A DNA stretch of 38,274 bases from an uncultured Actinomycetes bacterium. GTDB lineage: Bacteria > Actinomycetota > Acidimicrobiia > Acidimicrobiales > Microtrichaceae. Shown here one piece after another: positions 7,457 to 15,198 of this stretch (position 1 is its first letter; each line of letters begins with the position of its first letter). The translations under genes and the position numbers were made by a program. The notes beneath the pieces were generated by a model. It saw only the letters and a list, made by a program, of their open reading frames with translations, did not search any database and was not told where the DNA came from. The stretch spans positions 1-38,274 of the forward strand of contig CAINRS010000016.1 in NCBI GenBank assembly GCA_903852755.1, written 5' to 3'.

Positions 7457-8263
7457 TCAGTACCCGGCCTCCGACAGCACCTCGACGAGCTGCTCGGCGA
7501 GGACGGGGTGGGCGCACAGGACGGAACCGGGCCGGACCGGACCACCGTCGAGTCCGCACACCACGGCCCCCGCCTCGGCGGCCACGAGGGCTCCGGCGGC
7601 GTAGTCCCACTGCGACAACCCGGCCTCGAAGTAGGCGTCGACACGCCCGGATGCGACCGAGCACAGGTCGAGTGCCGCCGCCCCCATGCGACGCACGTCG
7701 CGGATCCGCTCGATGATCCGACCGAGCCGCTCCACCTGGAGTCGCCGTTCGGAAGCCAGGTAGGAGAATCCGGTGGCCACGAGCGCGTGACCGAGTGGCG
7801 GGGGCTCGACCACGCGCAGACGCACGTCGTCGCACCACGCCCCGCCGCCGAGCGAGGCCCGGTAGGTGCGGCCGTGGGTCGGGTCGGCGACGACACCGGC
7901 CAGGGTGACCCCGCCGAGCGTGGCAGCGACCGACACGGCGTAGCCGGGGTGGTCGTACACGTAGTTGGTGGTGCCGTCGATGGGGTCGACCCACCAGGTC
8001 ACCGCGTCGTCGGCCCCTGTGTGCCCACCACCGGTGCCCTCCTCGCCGCGGACGACGTCGTCCGGCCGGGCCCCGAGGATCACCTCGGCGATCAGTGCCT
8101 CGGCCCGACGGTCCATCTCGGTGACCAGGTCGGTGGGTGAGGACTTGGTGTCGGCCGCCAGGCGGACCGGTCGTTCCGAGGTGATCAGGTCGGCGGCCGC
8201 ACGGGCCGCCCGGAGTGCCAGTGCGAGCAGCTCCCCCGGTTCGGCGTCGTCCCCGGCGGTCAC
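7457..8263 (-). CDS. Inositol monophosphatase family phosphatase
   Basis: A Mg-dependent, Li-sensitive-type sugar-phosphate phosphatase of 268 residues. Metal-site motifs are GEE (73-75), WVDPIDGTTNY (91-101) and WDYAAGALVA near the C terminus. Possible substrates are inositol 1-phosphate, histidinol phosphate or fructose bisphosphate; the sequence does not decide, and an inositol phosphatase or a HisN-type enzyme would both fit an actinobacterium. The frame runs back to GTG 8290, but GTG 8263 overlaps the stop of the small membrane-protein gene in a GTGA junction like others in this window and is preferred. The two genes form one reverse operon that reads towards mtrA. Confidence 0.85.
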   Translation of the reverse strand: MTAGDDAEPGELLALALRAARAAADLITSERPVRLAADTKSSPTDLVTEMDRRAEALIAEVILGARPDDVVRGEEGTGGGHTGADDAVTWWVDPIDGTTNYVYDHPGYAVSVAATLGGVTLAGVVADPTHGRTYRASLGGGAWCDDVRLRVVEPPPLGHALVATGFSYLASERRLQVERLGRIIERIRDVRRMGAAALDLCSVASGRVDAYFEAGLSQWDYAAGALVAAEAGAVVCGLDGGPVRPGSVLCAHPVLAEQLVEVLSEAGY

Positions 8264-8520
8264 GAGCCCCGGTTCCGGATGGACTCCCACTCGCCGAGCG
8301 CCCGGAGGGTCAGGACGGCGACCACGGCCACGCCGCCCGCCGCCACCACGGCGCCTCCCAGCAGGAACAGGCCCGTGAGGAACGCACCCGACCCGCCCAG
8401 GTCGCCGAACGCGAAACCGATCGTCCCGCCGGCCATCCCACCGACGAGGATCGCGGCGAACGCCAGCACCCTGGCGCCGACCGGTGGGAGCGCCGACTCG
8501 GGACCGGTGGTGGGATCCAT
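8260..8520 (-). CDS. Small two-helix membrane protein
   Basis: An 86-residue protein with two hydrophobic helices, about 17-40 (ARVLAFAAILVGGMAGG) and 46-72 (AFLTGLFLLGGAVVAAGG), rich in Gly and Ala, and a charged C-terminal tail. I recognise no family. It leads a two-gene operon with the phosphatase, joined by a GTGA overlap. The ATG 8520 start is well supported: TAGCTT ends exactly 6 bases before it on this strand, and no Shine-Dalgarno sequence precedes it. Confidence 0.65.
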   Translation of the reverse strand: MDPTTGPESALPPVGARVLAFAAILVGGMAGGTIGFAFGDLGGSGAFLTGLFLLGGAVVAAGGVAVVAVLTLRALGEWESIRNRGS

Positions 8521-8668
8521 GCCCTGAAGCTACGGTCCGCCGTCACGGCCGCCAAGCCTGCCGGACACCTCCGGCGGTCGCGACTCCGATACGCTGTGAT
8601 GACTGCATCTCCCGTCGCCGCGAGCGACAGTGAGAGCACGGGACGGCCCGAGGAAAGGCAGGGCGGCC
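8521..8668. promoter_or_regulatory. Divergent regulatory region, small membrane protein / HTH protein
   Basis: 148 bases without a convincing gene. On the reverse strand TAGCTT (8532-8527) lies 6 bases before ATG 8520. On the forward strand TACGCT (8590-8595) predicts a transcript start near 8602 and a leader of about 67 bases to ATG 8669. Two short inverted repeats, GCCGG/CCGGC (8560-8575) and GTCGC/GCGAC (8614-8628), could be operators or small hairpins. The forward gene has a Shine-Dalgarno-like AGGAAAGG. Confidence 0.45.
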
Positions 8669-9412
8669 ATGGACAACCTCGTTCCACCGAGACGGCTCGG
8701 CGAACTGTTGGCCGAGAGTCGACGGCAGAGCGGCACGTCGATCGAGGTGCTCACCGAGGAGCTCGGTCGGCAGGGAGTCCACGTCGACCTGGCACAGGTC
8801 GAGCAGGGCAGGGTCCAGCTCGACGAGCACCAGCTCGCCGTGATCACCCGGGCCTACGGGGTCGAGACGAGCGCCCTCATCCCGAGCCGGAGCCGCCTGG
8901 TGGTCGACATGGACGAGGGCGTGATCCAGGACGAGCGCACCCAGGCTGCGTTCCAGGTGGCACCCGAGCGGGACGAGACGCTGCGCCGGTACCTGGCGCT
9001 GGTCTACGAGATGCGCAAGCAGCCTCCGGGGACCGACCTCTCGCTCCGGGTCGAGGACATGGAGGTGCTCGCCGACGTCTTCGACACCCGCGCCAACGAG
9101 ATCGAGACGGACCTCCGTCGACTCATCGCCGGCGCCGCTCCCGCCATCGAGGCCGAGCGCTCCTGGTTGTCGGCCCGGGTGCTGGTCCCGGCCGTCGGGA
9201 TCATCGTCGCCCTCACGGCGGCCGGGGCACTGGTGTTCACCCAGTCCTCGACCGAGGCCCCCGCACCCGTGCCGGCACCGGCGCCGGCGGCAGACCAGGC
9301 AGTCCCGCTCGACCAGCTGCCACCGGCTCCGGTGGCCGACGTCGGTCCCCCGGGCATCAGCCAGGAGCGGCTGCCGGACGGATCGGCCGGTCCGGAGATC
9401 ACCAACGACTGA
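8669..9412 (+). CDS. HTH-domain protein with one transmembrane helix, function unknown
   Basis: A 247-residue protein. The N-terminal 70 or so residues resemble an XRE-type helix-turn-helix (LGELLAESRRQSG, IEVLTEELGRQG, LAQVEQGRVQLDEHQLAVI, followed by YGV). A helical acidic middle region (78-165) has no known motif. One TM helix (about 169-191) is followed by an Ala/Pro/Val-rich tail (195-247). The HTH-TM-proline-rich order recalls RodZ-like cytoskeletal adaptors or membrane-bound regulators, but the middle region does not match RodZ as I know it, so no name is given. ATG 8669 is supported by AGGAAAGG 11 bases upstream; a start 13 codons earlier is open but lacks such a site. It ends convergent with a Nudix gene. 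Confidence 0.7.
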   Translation: MDNLVPPRRLGELLAESRRQSGTSIEVLTEELGRQGVHVDLAQVEQGRVQLDEHQLAVITRAYGVETSALIPSRSRLVVDMDEGVIQDERTQAAFQVAPERDETLRRYLALVYEMRKQPPGTDLSLRVEDMEVLADVFDTRANEIETDLRRLIAGAAPAIEAERSWLSARVLVPAVGIIVALTAAGALVFTQSSTEAPAPVPAPAPAADQAVPLDQLPPAPVADVGPPGISQERLPDGSAGPEITND

Positions 9413-9422
9413 GGTGCCCCGG

Positions 9423-9956
9423 TCAGGTCCCGTCGGGTGGAGTCCCCTCGAGCCACGGCGCGTCCTCGACCGAGATCGACCCCAGTTCGGTCCCGAGCAT
9501 CCGGTACGCGAAGCGCCTCGGTTCCTCCCAGCGTCCGTCGACCCATCCGAGCAACGGTTCCCGGACCCAGGGCTGGGTCGACGCGAGCCGGTCGGCGAGC
9601 CGGTCGGGCGTGGTCCACTCCGCCTCCACCACGATGCCGTCGGGGTCGTCGCCCGTGCACAGGTCGCCGGTGAAGGACCTGGCCCGGTGGACCTCGACGG
9701 TGAGGAGCCACCCCAGGTCCACCGCCTGCACCTGGACCTGGTAGCAGAGCCCGTGCCAGTGCTCGACGACCAGTCCCGTCTCCTCGGCGACCTCGCGACC
9801 CAGGCCGGTCAGCACGTCCTCGTGGGCCTCGATCACCCCGCCGGGGGTCGTCCAGTCGAACCGGCCGTCCCGTCGGACGTTGCGGACCAGTGCCAGTCGC
9901 CGATCGGACTCGACGATGGCGCCACCGACTCTCCAGCGGCGCACGTCCTCCGACAC
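9423..9956 (-). CDS. Nudix hydrolase
   Basis: A 177-residue Nudix enzyme that cleaves a nucleoside diphosphate linked to another moiety. The Nudix box is perfect: G-VIEAH-E-DVLTGLG-REV-A-EE-T-GL. The C-terminal half has many Trp residues and no recognised substrate motif, so housecleaning of oxidised nucleotides or sugar-nucleotide hydrolysis are both open. The GTG 9956 start is supported by TAGCGT ending 6 bases upstream on this strand. It diverges from dinB over 38 bases; adjacency to a damage-tolerance polymerase is suggestive but not proof of a shared role. Confidence 0.85.
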   Translation of the reverse strand: MSEDVRRWRVGGAIVESDRRLALVRNVRRDGRFDWTTPGGVIEAHEDVLTGLGREVAEETGLVVEHWHGLCYQVQVQAVDLGWLLTVEVHRARSFTGDLCTGDDPDGIVVEAEWTTPDRLADRLASTQPWVREPLLGWVDGRWEEPRRFAYRMLGTELGSISVEDAPWLEGTPPDGT

Positions 9957-9994
9957 GCCCCGACGCTAGCGCTGTCGTGTCCCACCCTGCGGTC
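9957..9994. promoter_or_regulatory. Divergent promoter gap Nudix/dinB
   Basis: Reverse-strand TAGCGT (9968-9963) lies 6 bases before the Nudix GTG. Forward-strand CACCCT (9983-9988) lies 6 bases before GTG 9995. A palindromic GCTAGC core overlaps the reverse -10. No SOS-type (LexA) box is apparent. The forward element is weak. Confidence 0.35.
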
Positions 9995-11266
9995 GTGGTG
10001 AGCGCCAGGCGGATCCTCCACGTCGACATGGACGCGTTCTTCGCGTCGGTCGAGCTGCTCCGCCACCCCGAACTCCGTGATCGTCCGGTGGTGGTCGGAG
10101 GTGGCGGTGACCGGGGCGTGGTCGCCGCCGCGTCCTACCGGGCCCGCTCCTACGGGGTGCGGTCCGCCATGGCCACGGCGCGGGCCCGGCGGCTGTGCCC
10201 GGACCTGGTCGTCGTCGCACCGGACCACCGGCACTACGTCGCCGTCTCCAGCCGGATCATGGACTGCTGCGCCGAGTTCACGCCGCTCGTCGAGCCGCTC
10301 TCCCTCGACGAGGCGTTCCTCGACGTGACCGGCTCCGGGGGTCTGTTCGGCTCCGACGAGGCGCTCGCCGGCGAGTTGCGGCGTCGACTCCACGAGCGGG
10401 AGGGCCTGTGGTCGTCGGTGGGCGTCGCCTCGTGCAAGCTCGTGGCCAAGCTGGCGTCGGAATCGGCCAAACCGGTCCCGGGTCCGCCCGGCAGCGCCGC
10501 TCCGGTCGACGGGTCCGGCGGCGTCCGGGTGGTCGATCCCGCCGATGAACTCCGCTTCCTGCAGGATCGTCCGGTCGGCGACCTCTGGGGGGTCGGGCCG
10601 GTGACCGGGGCGAGGTTGCGGTCGCTCGGCGTGGCCACCGTTGCGGAACTCGCCGGGTTCCCGGTCGAGGCCCTGGTCTCACACCTCGGGCCGTCCGTCG
10701 GGCGGCAGCTCCACGAACTCGCCAACGGTCGCGACGAACGACCGGTCGTGGTGGACGTCGAGGCCCGGTCCATCTCGCAGGAGGAGACGTTCGCCCACGA
10801 CCGGACCGACGCAGCGGACCTCCGTCCCGACCTGCTGCGCATGGCCGAGCAGGTCACCCGCCGAGCGCGCCGCCGGGGGGTCGAGGGACGGACCGTGCAC
10901 CTCAAGCTGCGATGGAGCGACCTGGGCACCACGACGCGGTCCCGGACCCTGGGGGAGCCGACGGCCGACGGCCTCGTCGTGGCGTCGGTCGCCTCCGAGC
11001 TGCTCGCCCAGCTCCCCGTCGACCGGGGGGTGCGCCTGCTCGGGGTCGGGCTGTCCGGTCTCGGGCCACCGGCTGACGCCACCCAGCTGCGACTCTCGCT
11101 CGAGGGACACGAGCTCGGGACCAACGTCACGTCCTCCAATCGGGCGGCGGCCCTCCGGGCGGCCGATGAGGTCCGGGAACGCTTCGGTGAGACGGCGATC
11201 GGACCCGTCGTCAGCCGCTCCCGGGAGGCCGGGGGTGACGACGCGACTGGTGACGACAGCCGGTAG
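9995..11266 (+). CDS. dinB: DNA polymerase IV (Y family)
   Basis: Error-prone translesion polymerase. The palm active site is clear: HVDMDAFFASVE (9-20, metal ligand Asp11) and SLDEAFLDVTG (103-113, Asp105 and Glu106). Fingers YRARSYGVRSAMAT and the GLWSSVGVASCKLVAKLAS segment follow, then a helix-hairpin-helix (LWGVGPVTGARLRSLGVATVAEL) and the little-finger domain. About 423 residues is slightly longer than the E. coli enzyme and usual for actinobacteria. The frame is open back to 9890; GTG 9995 is chosen because it directly precedes the conserved N terminus and has a -10-like CACCCT 6 bases upstream. GTG 9977 is the main alternative. Its TAG stop forms part of the next -10 element. Confidence 0.9.
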   Translation: MVSARRILHVDMDAFFASVELLRHPELRDRPVVVGGGGDRGVVAAASYRARSYGVRSAMATARARRLCPDLVVVAPDHRHYVAVSSRIMDCCAEFTPLVEPLSLDEAFLDVTGSGGLFGSDEALAGELRRRLHEREGLWSSVGVASCKLVAKLASESAKPVPGPPGSAAPVDGSGGVRVVDPADELRFLQDRPVGDLWGVGPVTGARLRSLGVATVAELAGFPVEALVSHLGPSVGRQLHELANGRDERPVVVDVEARSISQEETFAHDRTDAADLRPDLLRMAEQVTRRARRRGVEGRTVHLKLRWSDLGTTTRSRTLGEPTADGLVVASVASELLAQLPVDRGVRLLGVGLSGLGPPADATQLRLSLEGHELGTNVTSSNRAAALRAADEVRERFGETAIGPVVSRSREAGGDDATGDDSR

Positions 11267-11269
11267 GGT
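11264..11269 (+). promoter_or_regulatory. Candidate -10 (TAGGGT) overlapping the dinB stop codon
   Basis: TAGGGT begins with the TAG stop codon of dinB. It predicts transcription from about 11276, two bases before ATG 11278. Confidence 0.45.
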
Positions 11270-11277
11270 GTGACATC

Positions 11278-11337
11278 ATGCAGGCGCGAACCCGGGGTTC
11301 GTGTCGGCGTCAGACCACCGACCGGCACCGCATCTGA
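11278..11337 (+). CDS. Possible leader peptide upstream of the DUF3040 gene
   Basis: A 19-codon ORF (MQARTRGSCRRQTTDRHRI) rich in Arg with a single Cys. Its ATG is 8 bases after TAGGGT, so it would be read from a nearly leaderless mRNA. Its TGA stop overlaps the GAGGGG Shine-Dalgarno sequence of the next gene, and 13 bases separate the stop from that gene's ATG. The arrangement resembles small leader ORFs that control a downstream gene in actinobacteria. There is no homology evidence; chance is possible. Confidence 0.35.
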   Translation: MQARTRGSCRRQTTDRHRI

Positions 11338-11350
11338 GGGGTTGGATCAC

Positions 11351-11731
11351 ATGCCGTTGTCAGAGGACGAGCAGCGAATCCTCAGCGAGATCGAGTCGCA
11401 GCTCCGCGAGACCGACCCGGGTCTGGCCGAGCACGTCGGTTCCACGACGGTCTACTCCGACTCGCTCCGCAAGCTCCGGTGGGGTGTGGTGGCGTTCGTC
11501 GCCAGCCTGGTCCTCACCATCGTGCTGCTCACCCAGCACTTCGCCCTGGGGTTCCTGGGGTTCGTGGGGATGGTCGTCGCAGCCCTCGTGATCGAGTCGA
11601 ACGCCCGTCGCATGGGCCGAGCCGGGATCAACGAGGCCACCCGGGCCTTCCGGTCCTCCGGTATCCGCTCCTACTTCAACGAGGCGGGCGAGCGGGCCAA
11701 GGACCGGTTCCGCCGCGACGACGAGATCTGA
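11351..11731 (+). CDS. DUF3040 family membrane protein
   Basis: A 126-residue protein with the DUF3040 N-terminal signature LSEDEQRILSEIESQL, two adjacent TM helices (about 41-60, LRWGVVAFVASLVLTIVLL, and 64-82, FALGFLGFVGMVVAALVIE) and a basic cytoplasmic tail. DUF3040 proteins are actinobacterial, of unknown function, and are often found near mraZ and the dcw cluster, as here about 8 kb away. ATG 11351 has GAGGGG 9 bases upstream. It is probably expressed from the promoter at 11264 with the leader ORF between. It ends 3 bases from the convergent transglutaminase gene. Confidence 0.85.
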   Translation: MPLSEDEQRILSEIESQLRETDPGLAEHVGSTTVYSDSLRKLRWGVVAFVASLVLTIVLLTQHFALGFLGFVGMVVAALVIESNARRMGRAGINEATRAFRSSGIRSYFNEAGERAKDRFRRDDEI

Positions 11732-11734
11732 CGC

Positions 11735-13996
11735 TCAGCGCACCAGCTCCGCCAGACGTCGCCGTCGGGTGAGCTGCTCCACCGCCGCAGCGTGCACGTG
11801 GTCCGCGAGCTGGACCGACAGCTCGATCGTCTCCGCGTCGGGCGTGGTCGGTCCGTAGCGCCGGAACGTCTCGATCCGTGCCAGTGTCGAGAGGTCGGCG
11901 GCGAGGCCGCTGAGGTCGGCATCGAGCGCACTGCGGTCGACCTGCACGCCGTCGGTCGGCGGGGCGCCCCCGACCTCGTCGCTGATCCGGGCGGCGAACT
12001 CGAGCGGCGTCTCGTCGATGCGGATCGGTCGGCCGAGCAGCCGCACGGCGTCGGTGGCTCGCGACCAGGCGACGGCGACGGGACCCAGGTCGGGGTCGGT
12101 CAGGTCCCGGCGGCGGCGCCACCTGCGCCGCTGCAGGCGGAACAGGAGCGTCACGGTGGCGGTCAGCCCGACGAGTCCCGCTGCGAGGAGCAGTGGCAGC
12201 GCGCGACCCGCTCCCGGATCGTCCGACGCCGGTCCGTCACCGGCGGCCCGGGGGGCGTCTCCGGAGGCGTCGAAGGCCGGGGTGGTCGTCGCCGGTGACA
12301 CTGCGGTCGTGGTCGGCACCGTCGTGGTCGACCCGGACTGCGACTCCGGGGGTGGCTCCGCCTGATCCGCCGCAACCCCGGTGTACGCGGCCGTGCCGGG
12401 GTCGCCGCGCCCCGGTGTGGGTTCGAATGAGACCCAGCCGAGACCGGGCAGTTCGACCTCCGGCCAGGCGTGGGCGTGGCGGCCCCGCACCTCGTAGCGG
12501 TCGGGTCGGTCGGGGAGCGGGTCGCCAGGGGTGAAGCCGACGGCAACCCGGCTCGGGATCCCGAGACTGCGGGCCAGGAGCGCGTGCGCCGAGGCGAACT
12601 GCTGGCAGAAGCCTCGACGCGTCGCGAGGAACGCCGCCGCCGGATCGGGTTCCCCCCGGTAGTCGACGGTGGTGTCGTAGGTCGATCCCGGTCCCCGGAG
12701 CCAGTCCTGCAGCAGCACGGCCTGGCGGAACGGGTCGGTCTCGTCACCGACGATCCGGCGCGCGGTGTCGGCGACGGACGGGCTGGAGGGCGCGTCGCCG
12801 ACCGGATCCGGATCCGTGGTCAGGTCCTCGGTGGGCGCTGCGGTCACCCCGCGGACCGCCGACCGCACGCGGTAGGCGGTCCCCGGGACGTTCGCGTCGT
12901 CGCGTGCGATGAGCGACGATGACGACTCGTCGAAGCCGACGGGGATCTGCCCCTCGACCGCCACGGCCTCGAACGCCGCCGGGAGCCAGAGCCCGCCGAG
13001 TCCCGCGAGCTCGTACTCCTGCACGAGCGACGACGCGCCCTCGCCCGGGGCCCTGAGCGCCCCGTCGGTCGAGCGGTAGGTCCCCCGGGAGGTCCAGATC
13101 GCCCGTCCGGGGTCGTACTGCTCGAGCGCCGTGAGCCGCCAGTACGTCGGGGCCGGTGCCGTGACGGTGAACATCAGCTCGTCGCTCCGCTCACCGAGCA
13201 GCGAGGTCACGCCCACGAAGGGGCTCACGACGGTGCGCGGGCCCTCGCCGCGTCCGAGTGACCGCAGGTCGACGACGGCCTGCTGGTCGCCCGGCAGCAG
13301 GGGCGCCACGAGCACACCGGCGGCGAGGACCACGGCGGCGACGGTCGCGGTCGACCCGGCGACCGCCCGGATCCCGGCACCGGTGTCGCCCGGCCGCCAG
13401 GGGTCGGTGCTCGCCCTCCAGATCTGCTGGGTGACGGCGTACACGGCGAGTCCGGCCGCGAAGGCGACCGCTGCTCCCACCCGACCGGCGTCGCGAGCCA
13501 GCACTCCGCTGGCCACCACCATGGCGCCGAGCGGCAGGATCGCCTGGACCGGCGCCCGGTAGCGGATGGCGCTCGTGTCGGCGAACAGGACGAAGACCCA
13601 CACGAGCGCGGCGATGGCGAGCATGAACCCGTCCGAGGCGGGGACCGGGGCGACCTGATCCGCGAAACCGCCGAATGATCCGGACACGGCATCCGCGACT
13701 GCGGTGATCGTCCGCCCCGTGGGGAGCCCGTGGTTGGTCGAGTCGGGGACGAACCACCAGGTGAGCACGAGGACCCCGAGGACGAACGACGCCAGCGTGC
13801 TCCAGCCGGCGCCCACCCGGAGACGTCGCAGGGCGACCGCGGTCGCCCACGACGCCACGAGCGGCACGATCAGCGCGGCCAGGAACCCGGAGCCCTGGAA
13901 CAGCCGCGTGAACGTGGCGACCGTCCCGAGGGCCACGGCGAGGAGGCCGAGTTCGGCGCCCAACAGCGGCGCTCGACGGTCCCGGTCGGCCGTCAC
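11735..13996 (-). CDS. Transglutaminase-like membrane protein, TgpA/DUF3488 family
   Basis: A 753-residue membrane protein. An N-terminal block of several TM helices (within 10-235) is followed by a large exported segment with a transglutaminase-like domain: RRGFCQQFASAHALLA (Cys464), GRHAHAWPEVELPGLG (His509) and WVSFEPTPG, where Glu525 takes the usual Asp position, as is common in this subfamily. Then come a Thr/Pro-rich linker, one further TM helix near residue 600 and a cytoplasmic DUF4129-like tail. It is the last gene of the MoxR-DUF58-TgpA operon and starts in a GTGA overlap with the DUF58 gene. The set is widespread, and the substrate is not known for actinobacteria. The same frame stays open to 15628, but the upstream part is an antisense-free shadow of the next two genes. 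Confidence 0.87.
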   Translation of the reverse strand: MTADRDRRAPLLGAELGLLAVALGTVATFTRLFQGSGFLAALIVPLVASWATAVALRRLRVGAGWSTLASFVLGVLVLTWWFVPDSTNHGLPTGRTITAVADAVSGSFGGFADQVAPVPASDGFMLAIAALVWVFVLFADTSAIRYRAPVQAILPLGAMVVASGVLARDAGRVGAAVAFAAGLAVYAVTQQIWRASTDPWRPGDTGAGIRAVAGSTATVAAVVLAAGVLVAPLLPGDQQAVVDLRSLGRGEGPRTVVSPFVGVTSLLGERSDELMFTVTAPAPTYWRLTALEQYDPGRAIWTSRGTYRSTDGALRAPGEGASSLVQEYELAGLGGLWLPAAFEAVAVEGQIPVGFDESSSSLIARDDANVPGTAYRVRSAVRGVTAAPTEDLTTDPDPVGDAPSSPSVADTARRIVGDETDPFRQAVLLQDWLRGPGSTYDTTVDYRGEPDPAAAFLATRRGFCQQFASAHALLARSLGIPSRVAVGFTPGDPLPDRPDRYEVRGRHAHAWPEVELPGLGWVSFEPTPGRGDPGTAAYTGVAADQAEPPPESQSGSTTTVPTTTAVSPATTTPAFDASGDAPRAAGDGPASDDPGAGRALPLLLAAGLVGLTATVTLLFRLQRRRWRRRRDLTDPDLGPVAVAWSRATDAVRLLGRPIRIDETPLEFAARISDEVGGAPPTDGVQVDRSALDADLSGLAADLSTLARIETFRRYGPTTPDAETIELSVQLADHVHAAAVEQLTRRRRLAELVR

Positions 13997-15198
13997 CCGG
14001 TCACCTCCGCCGGGCGGGTGGGGGAGCCCCCCGTGGCTGACGCCCACACGACGTCCAGGTCGCCGTCGGTCCAGCGGACCAGGGCCGGTGGGTCGGGTTC
14101 GCCGGACGCCGACGCGGGACCGGTGGCCACCAGCACGCATCGGCCCCAGGCCCGCGTGGAGGCTGTCACCGCAGCGTGCGCCGGCCCTCCGAGTGCTCCC
14201 GTGCACACCACGATCCGGCCCTCCGGGTCGCGGGCGAGTTGGTCCAGCACTCCGGCGAGCGATCCGTCGGGGCGCCACGAGACCGTTGCGAGTTGGTCGA
14301 TCAGGGCCCGACGGGCCTCGTCGCCGACGACGCCGGAGTCGGTGCCGTCGGTGGTCACGAGTCGGATCAGGTCGCCCCGGGCGACCGCGGCCTCGACCAC
14401 GCTGGCCGCGGCCGACACGGCCCGTTCGAACGACCCCTCGTCGTGACACGACCGCCGCACGTCGAGCACGACCGTGGTGCGCCGGGTCCAGGGTGGGTCG
14501 TGCTGGCGGACCACCAGTCGGCCCTGTCGGGCCGAGCTGCGCCAGTGCACCCGGCGGAGGTCGTCGCCCGGCTCGTACGCCCGGAGCGACACGAGGTCGT
14601 CGTCGTGGCGCTCCCGGCTGGGCAGGGGGGTCCGACGGTCCACCGAGTGACCACCTGATGCGCCGGGCAGCGGCCCCAACGGCCACGTCCGCGGGAGGAC
14701 GAGCAGGTCGTCCACCCGGCTGCGCGGACGGGTGCTCCTGATGAGGCCGAACGGATCCTCGACCGACAGGGAGGCCGGACCGAGTCGGTGCAGTCCCCGT
14801 CGTCGCGCCGGGTAGCGGTACGTCAGGTCGCGGGAGGCTCCCGCGGGGACGGGCGCCAGGGACAGCTCGACGGTTCCGTGGACGTCCGCCCGCTCGGTGA
14901 TGCGTTGCACCGGAGCGCGCCGTCGGGCGCGATTGGTGATCTCGAGCCGGACGAGCACGTCCTCGCCGACACGGGTTCGTGCCGGCAGCAGGGCGCGCTG
15001 GACCTCGGTCGAGTCGGGCGCGGCGAGGACCCACCAGAGCGCCGCGACGAGCGCCAGTCCCGACGTTGCGGCCAGCGCGCTGAGCTCGGGCTGTCCGAGC
15101 AGCCACCCGGCGACTCCGGACGCCAGCGCGAGGGCGAGCACCAGGACGCCGCTGCGGGTGAGCCGGAGCGACCTGGCTCCCGGGGCCCTCCGGCTCAC
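13993..15198 (-). CDS. DUF58 family protein
   Basis: A 401-residue protein. Two TM helices lie near the N terminus (about 14-33 and 39-58), followed by a beta-rich exported-like section and the DUF58 signature YEPGDDLRRVHWRSSARQG. The C-terminal portion resembles a von Willebrand-type fold (TTVVLDVRRS). These proteins work with MoxR ATPases, probably as the adaptor or target that the ATPase remodels. It is joined by GTGA overlaps to moxR upstream and the transglutaminase gene downstream. GTG 15198 is chosen because of that overlap; the open frame reaches further back but only as moxR in another frame. Confidence 0.87.
   Translation of the reverse strand: MSRRAPGARSLRLTRSGVLVLALALASGVAGWLLGQPELSALAATSGLALVAALWWVLAAPDSTEVQRALLPARTRVGEDVLVRLEITNRARRRAPVQRITERADVHGTVELSLAPVPAGASRDLTYRYPARRRGLHRLGPASLSVEDPFGLIRSTRPRSRVDDLLVLPRTWPLGPLPGASGGHSVDRRTPLPSRERHDDDLVSLRAYEPGDDLRRVHWRSSARQGRLVVRQHDPPWTRRTTVVLDVRRSCHDEGSFERAVSAAASVVEAAVARGDLIRLVTTDGTDSGVVGDEARRALIDQLATVSWRPDGSLAGVLDQLARDPEGRIVVCTGALGGPAHAAVTASTRAWGRCVLVATGPASASGEPDPPALVRWTDGDLDVVWASATGGSPTRPAEVTG

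Noticed and set aside
8599-8668. ATG 8599 as a leader ORF before the HTH gene
   Set aside because: The frame has no stop before the HTH coding region and runs on as the Arg-rich shadow, so it does not define a short ORF.
8215-9744. Forward frame open for about 500 codons across the HTH gene
   Set aside because: Arg/Pro/Gly-rich shadow crossing two real genes, with no start support.
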